The notes beneath the pieces were generated by a model. The model made no database searches, was not told the DNA's origin, and was given only the letters and a program-made list of their open reading frames with translations. From assembly GCA_949294185.1 (NCBI GenBank), contig CASFGA010000013.1:1-57597 (forward strand): a stretch of DNA of 57,597 bases, given 5' to 3'. The stretch's first letter is position 1; each line of letters begins with the position of its first letter. Made by a program: the position numbers and the translations under genes. Positions 54,645 to 57,597 of this stretch are shown piece by piece. Origin of the DNA: an uncultured Bacteroides sp. (GTDB lineage Bacteria; Bacteroidota; Bacteroidia; Bacteroidales; Bacteroidaceae).

Positions 54645-55628
54645 ATGAAACAGCAGACAAGCGAACAGTTGTTCGGACAAGTTCAAGACTATATGGCGCA
54701 TCTTTCTTATGCGCGTGACCCGAAAGGGCTGTACGACCCGATAGAATATGTATTGTCGTTAGGCGGCAAGCGCCTTCGCCCGGTTCTGATGCTGTTGGCC
54801 TATAATCTATATAAGGAAGATGTGGAGCGTATCTTTCCGCAGGCGGCCGGAATAGAGACTTATCATAACTTCACGTTGCTGCATGACGACCTGATGGACA
54901 AGGCGGATATGCGTCGGGGAAAGCCGGTGGTGCATAAGAAGTGGAATGAGAATGCGGCTATTCTGTCGGGAGATGCCATGCTGATACTTTCTTTTCAGCT
55001 TATGCTGCGCCAGTGTCCGGCTGAAAAGATGCAGCGGGTGATGGAAGTGTTCGGACAGATTGCGCTTGAGGTATGCGAAGGACAGCAGTGGGACATGGAG
55101 TTTGAAACTCGTCCGGATGTTTCTGTGGAAGAATACATTGAGATGATTCGTCTGAAGACCTCTGTGCTCTTGGCCGGTGCCTTGCAGATTGGGGCTATAC
55201 TGGGCGGGGCTTCCGACGAGGATGTACGATGCCTGTATGAATTCGGCATCCAGATGGGGCTGGCCTTCCAGTTGCAGGACGATTACCTGGATGTCTATGG
55301 AGACCCCGCTGTCTTTGGAAAGAAGATAGGAGGCGATATCCTGTGCAATAAGAAGACTTACATGCTGATAACCGCGCTCAACCGTGCGGATGAGTCAGAC
55401 AAGGAGGCGCTGCTGCATTGGATTGGAGCGGCCGATTTTGTGGCTGAGGAGAAGATAGCTGCCGTCACCTCTATATATAATAGAATAGGGATGGCCGGAA
55501 TCTGTGAAGAGGAGATAGAAAAATATTATGCAAGAGGCTTGGAATTTTTAAATAAAGTTTCTGTAGATGCTTCTTTAAAGGAAAATCTTCGTACATTTGT
55601 CTGTCGTTTAATGAACCGAAAACTGTAA
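54645..55628 (+). CDS. Polyprenyl diphosphate synthase
   Basis: A 327-residue trans-isoprenyl diphosphate synthase. First Asp-rich motif DDLMD at 81-85 and second DDYLD at 212-216 bind Mg-diphosphate; GGKRLRP at 40-46 binds the allylic substrate. Chain length (farnesyl to octaprenyl) cannot be fixed from sequence. It likely makes precursors for menaquinone or the carrier lipid. TAA overlaps the ATG of the next gene by one base (TAATG). Confidence 0.92.
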   Translation: MKQQTSEQLFGQVQDYMAHLSYARDPKGLYDPIEYVLSLGGKRLRPVLMLLAYNLYKEDVERIFPQAAGIETYHNFTLLHDDLMDKADMRRGKPVVHKKWNENAAILSGDAMLILSFQLMLRQCPAEKMQRVMEVFGQIALEVCEGQQWDMEFETRPDVSVEEYIEMIRLKTSVLLAGALQIGAILGGASDEDVRCLYEFGIQMGLAFQLQDDYLDVYGDPAVFGKKIGGDILCNKKTYMLITALNRADESDKEALLHWIGAADFVAEEKIAAVTSIYNRIGMAGICEEEIEKYYARGLEFLNKVSVDASLKENLRTFVCRLMNRKL

Positions 55629-56422
55629 TGTCTATGATAACACTCGTTGATACCCATACCCATCTTTATTGTGAAGAGTTTGATGAGGATCGTGAACTGG
55701 CGCTTATCCGTGCCAGAGAAGCAGGGGTCATGCGTTTGTTTATGCCTAATATAGATGATACGACGGTTGAGGCTCTTTTGGCCTTTTGTGATGCACACGA
55801 CTGCTGCTATCCGCTGATAGGTCTGCATCCCACTTCCGTGGATGAAAACTGGAAGGAACGCTTGCGGAAAGTTGAGGCGTGTCTGGATTCCCCGGTCCGA
55901 TATTATGGTATAGGTGAGGTGGGACTGGACTTGTATTGGGATCAGACTTATAAAAAGGAGCAGATGCTTGCATTGGACAGGCAGGTGCAGTGGGCGTTAG
56001 AGCGCAGTCTGCCTGTGATTCTTCATTGCCGCAATGCTTATTCCGAACTTCTGGATGTGTTGGCGCCTTATCGGCAGGCAGGCTTGACCGGAATTTTCCA
56101 TTGCTTTTCCGGGTCAAGCAAGGAGGCAGAGCGTCTGTTGGAATATGAGGGCTTTATGTTGGGGATAAACGGAGTTGTCACTTTCAAGTCGAGTAAGCTG
56201 CCTCAGGTGTTGGAGGGAATTCCCTTAAGTCGGATTGTCCTTGAGACTGACTCGCCTTATCTGGCACCTGTTCCCTATCGGGGGCGGAGAAATGAGAGCG
56301 CCTATCTGGTGGAGGTGGCGAAAAAGCTTTCAGAGGTATACGGCCTCCCCCTGGCACAAATAGCGCGGGAAACGACGGCGAATGCCTTAAAAGTTTTCAA
56401 AAATGCGGAGATGAGTTTTTAA
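55628..56422 (+). CDS. TatD-family metal-dependent DNase
   Basis: A 264-residue TIM-barrel hydrolase. H10 and H12 in VDTHTHLY, GEVGLDLYWD, the HCRNA motif, HCFSGS and ETDSPYLAP are the metal and catalytic motifs. Members have 3'-5' exonuclease or D-aminoacyl-tRNA deacylase-like roles; a DNase is the best guess. A Met at codon 3 is an alternative start. Coupled to the polyprenyl synthase gene. Confidence 0.9.
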   Translation: MSMITLVDTHTHLYCEEFDEDRELALIRAREAGVMRLFMPNIDDTTVEALLAFCDAHDCCYPLIGLHPTSVDENWKERLRKVEACLDSPVRYYGIGEVGLDLYWDQTYKKEQMLALDRQVQWALERSLPVILHCRNAYSELLDVLAPYRQAGLTGIFHCFSGSSKEAERLLEYEGFMLGINGVVTFKSSKLPQVLEGIPLSRIVLETDSPYLAPVPYRGRRNESAYLVEVAKKLSEVYGLPLAQIARETTANALKVFKNAEMSF

Positions 56423-56491
56423 AGTTTATTAATTTTGACAAGATGCGAAAACTTTTGTGAATGGAATGCTATGTAAGACGAAAAAAAAGAA

Positions 56492-56499
56492 TACATTTG
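56492..56499 (+). promoter_or_regulatory. Candidate -7 element upstream of tRNA-Ser
   Basis: TACATTTG matches TAnnTTTG, 80 bases before the tRNA. A weaker alternative, TTTG (56538-56541) then CCTTTTTG (56561-56568) with a 19-base spacer, is nearer. Which is used is unclear. Confidence 0.35.
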
Positions 56500-56579
56500 T
56501 GACTGAAATCGCTTGTCGTTCGCATTTTTATTTGTAATTTGCGCTCGATTTACGAAAGAGCCTTTTTGGGTGTTGTAAA

Positions 56580-56667
56580 GGAGAGGTGCTCGAGTGGTTG
56601 AAGAGGCACGCCTGGAAAGCGTGTATACGCCAAAAGCGTATCACGGGTTCGAATCCCGTTCTCTCCG
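56580..56667 (+). tRNA. tRNA-Ser (anticodon GGA)
   Basis: Acceptor GGAGAGG/TCTCTCC with one G:T, discriminator G at 56667. Anticodon arm CACGC-CUGGAAA-GCGTG gives anticodon GGA (UCC/UCU codons). Class II variable arm (TATACGCC-AAAA-GCGTATC) and GTTCGAATC T-loop present. 88 bases, CCA not encoded. No terminator separates it from exbB. Confidence 0.95.
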
Positions 56668-56733
56668 CAAAAAAAGAACAAGAATAACAATTTATAAACT
56701 ATTAATTAATTAATCTTAAAAATTAGACACACA

Positions 56734-57534
56734 ATGAAAAAGTTATTTGCAATTCTTGCAGTGATGGGAGTCCTCTCGTTTGGAATGACTCAGGCAGCTA
56801 TGGCTCAGGATTCAACAGCTACAGCAGCTCCGGCTCAAACAGAACAAGTGGCAGCCGCTGACGATGCAGCAGCTCCGGTAGTGGTTGAAGAAGGTGGTAT
56901 GCACAAGGAAATAAAGACCAAGTTCATCGAAGGTGATGCTGGCTTTATGTCATTGGTTGCTATCGCATTGGTACTTGGTTTGGCTTTCTGTATCGAACGT
57001 ATTATCTATTTGAGCTTGGCTGAAGTAGATGTAAAGAAATTGATGGCTAAAGTTGAAGAGGCTTTGGAAAAAGGTGATGTAGAAGGTGCTAAGACTGTTT
57101 GCCGTAACACTCGCGGACCGGTTGCTTCTATCTGCTATCAGGGCTTGATGAGAATCGACGAAGGCTTGGATGTTGTTGAACGTTCTGTAGTTTCTTACGG
57201 TGGTGTTCAGGCTGGTTATCTTGAAAAAGGATGCTCTTGGATTACTCTGTTTATCGCGATGGCTCCGTCTTTGGGATTCTTGGGTACTGTAATCGGTATG
57301 GTTATGGCGTTCGACCAAATCCAGATTGCTGGTGATATCTCTCCGACAGTTGTTGCAGGTGGTATGAAAGTGGCCTTGATTACTACTATCTTCGGTTTGA
57401 TCGTTGCTTTGATTCTTCAGGTGTTCTATAACTACATCTTGTCTAAGATTGAAGCTATTACAAGCCAGATGGAAGATTCTTCTATCACGTTGCTTGATAT
57501 GATCATGAAGTATAATCTGAAATACAAAAAATAA
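56734..57534 (+). CDS. exbB: MotA/TolQ/ExbB proton channel protein
   Basis: A 266-residue inner-membrane protein. Unlike E. coli ExbB it begins with a cleavable signal peptide (cleavage AMA-QD near 24) and an Ala/Thr/Pro-rich stretch, typical in Bacteroidetes. Membrane helices lie at about 70-90, 165-190 and 210-235; the conserved block AMAPSLGFLGTVIGMVMAF and a KVALITTIFGLIVAL helix mark the family. With ExbD it powers TonB. Third-position T/A codons suggest high expression. The leader is AT-rich with ATTAATTAATTAAT and no clear promoter. Confidence 0.92.
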   Translation: MKKLFAILAVMGVLSFGMTQAAMAQDSTATAAPAQTEQVAAADDAAAPVVVEEGGMHKEIKTKFIEGDAGFMSLVAIALVLGLAFCIERIIYLSLAEVDVKKLMAKVEEALEKGDVEGAKTVCRNTRGPVASICYQGLMRIDEGLDVVERSVVSYGGVQAGYLEKGCSWITLFIAMAPSLGFLGTVIGMVMAFDQIQIAGDISPTVVAGGMKVALITTIFGLIVALILQVFYNYILSKIEAITSQMEDSSITLLDMIMKYNLKYKK

Positions 57535-57542
57535 TTCGTACA

Positions 57543-57597
57543 ATGGCTAAATTATCATATAAAGTATCTTACTATGTGTTCTATGTCTGCATAGCCG
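57543..57597 (+). CDS. N-terminus of the gene after exbB (cut by window edge)
   Basis: ATG at 57543, 8 bases after the exbB stop codon. The visible start, MAKLSYKVSYYVFYVCIA, has a short basic head and a hydrophobic stretch, so a membrane-anchored protein. In Bacteroidales exbB is usually followed by a small membrane protein and then exbD genes; which of these this is cannot be told. Confidence 0.6.
   Translation, partial: MAKLSYKVSYYVFYVCIA

Noticed and set aside
1..57597. CRISPR arrays, insertion sequences, prophage or integrase genes
   Set aside because: No regularly spaced direct repeats, transposase or integrase motifs were found anywhere in the window.

Overview
The window reads as a chromosomal stretch from a Bacteroidales bacterium, most likely Bacteroidaceae (Bacteroides or Phocaeicola; the species cannot be fixed from sequence alone). 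The grounds are: promoter elements of the Bacteroidetes type (-33 TTTG, -7 TAnnTTTG, often TATCTTTG) in front of many genes; mostly weak Shine-Dalgarno signals; lipoprotein signals ending in SC or AC; a bifunctional RelA/SpoT; a MetA carrying Glu at position 111; a DUF5683-type gene between parB and a lytic transglycosylase; and an ExbB protein with its own signal peptide. No insertion sequence, prophage, rRNA or CRISPR array was seen.

Layout. 1-5.3 kb: the start of a leftward exported protein, an AT-rich spacer, then an isolated 1623-residue protein joining a DEDD-type exonuclease-like segment, a RecQ helicase and a UvrD-type helicase. 5.5-9.2 kb: exported flavodoxin, flavin reductase-like protein and a family 2 glycoside hydrolase. 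9.2-15.6 kb: tRNA-Leu, then leftward S41 protease, beta-barrel-like protein and ParC, and a MATE exporter. 15.7-18.4 kb: glyS, FKBP lipoprotein, small His/Cys-rich exported protein. 18.6-24.2 kb: tripartite heavy-metal RND efflux operon. 24.4-29.5 kb: metA overlapping a U32 peptidase-family gene, a lipoprotein with a zinc ribbon, and an rRNA m5C methyltransferase. 29.5-33.5 kb: HExxH exported protein, and a leftward unit carboxynorspermidine dehydrogenase-bcp-recA. 33.7-39.7 kb: tandem META lipoprotein, AI-2E transporter, tRNA-Lys, GH9 enzyme, a hairpin-rich spacer and a small exported basic protein. 39.7-48.7 kb: dnaX, ftsB-like gene, then a leftward unit parA-parB-DUF5683-lytic transglycosylase-relA. 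48.9-57.6 kb: surE-lpxB, pfkA, cmk-ispH, tonB, polyprenyl synthase-tatD, tRNA-Ser, exbB and the start of the next gene.

Most of this is core housekeeping: replication, partition, envelope building, translation, stringent response. The points most worth a second look are the triple-domain exonuclease/RecQ/UvrD protein; an A6 slippery site in dnaX with rapid stops in both alternative frames, which could yield a short gamma-like subunit; the residue that predicts acetyl rather than succinyl transfer by MetA; the His/Cys-rich exported protein beside the metal pump; and small dispersed hairpin elements sharing a GCATGAAA core.
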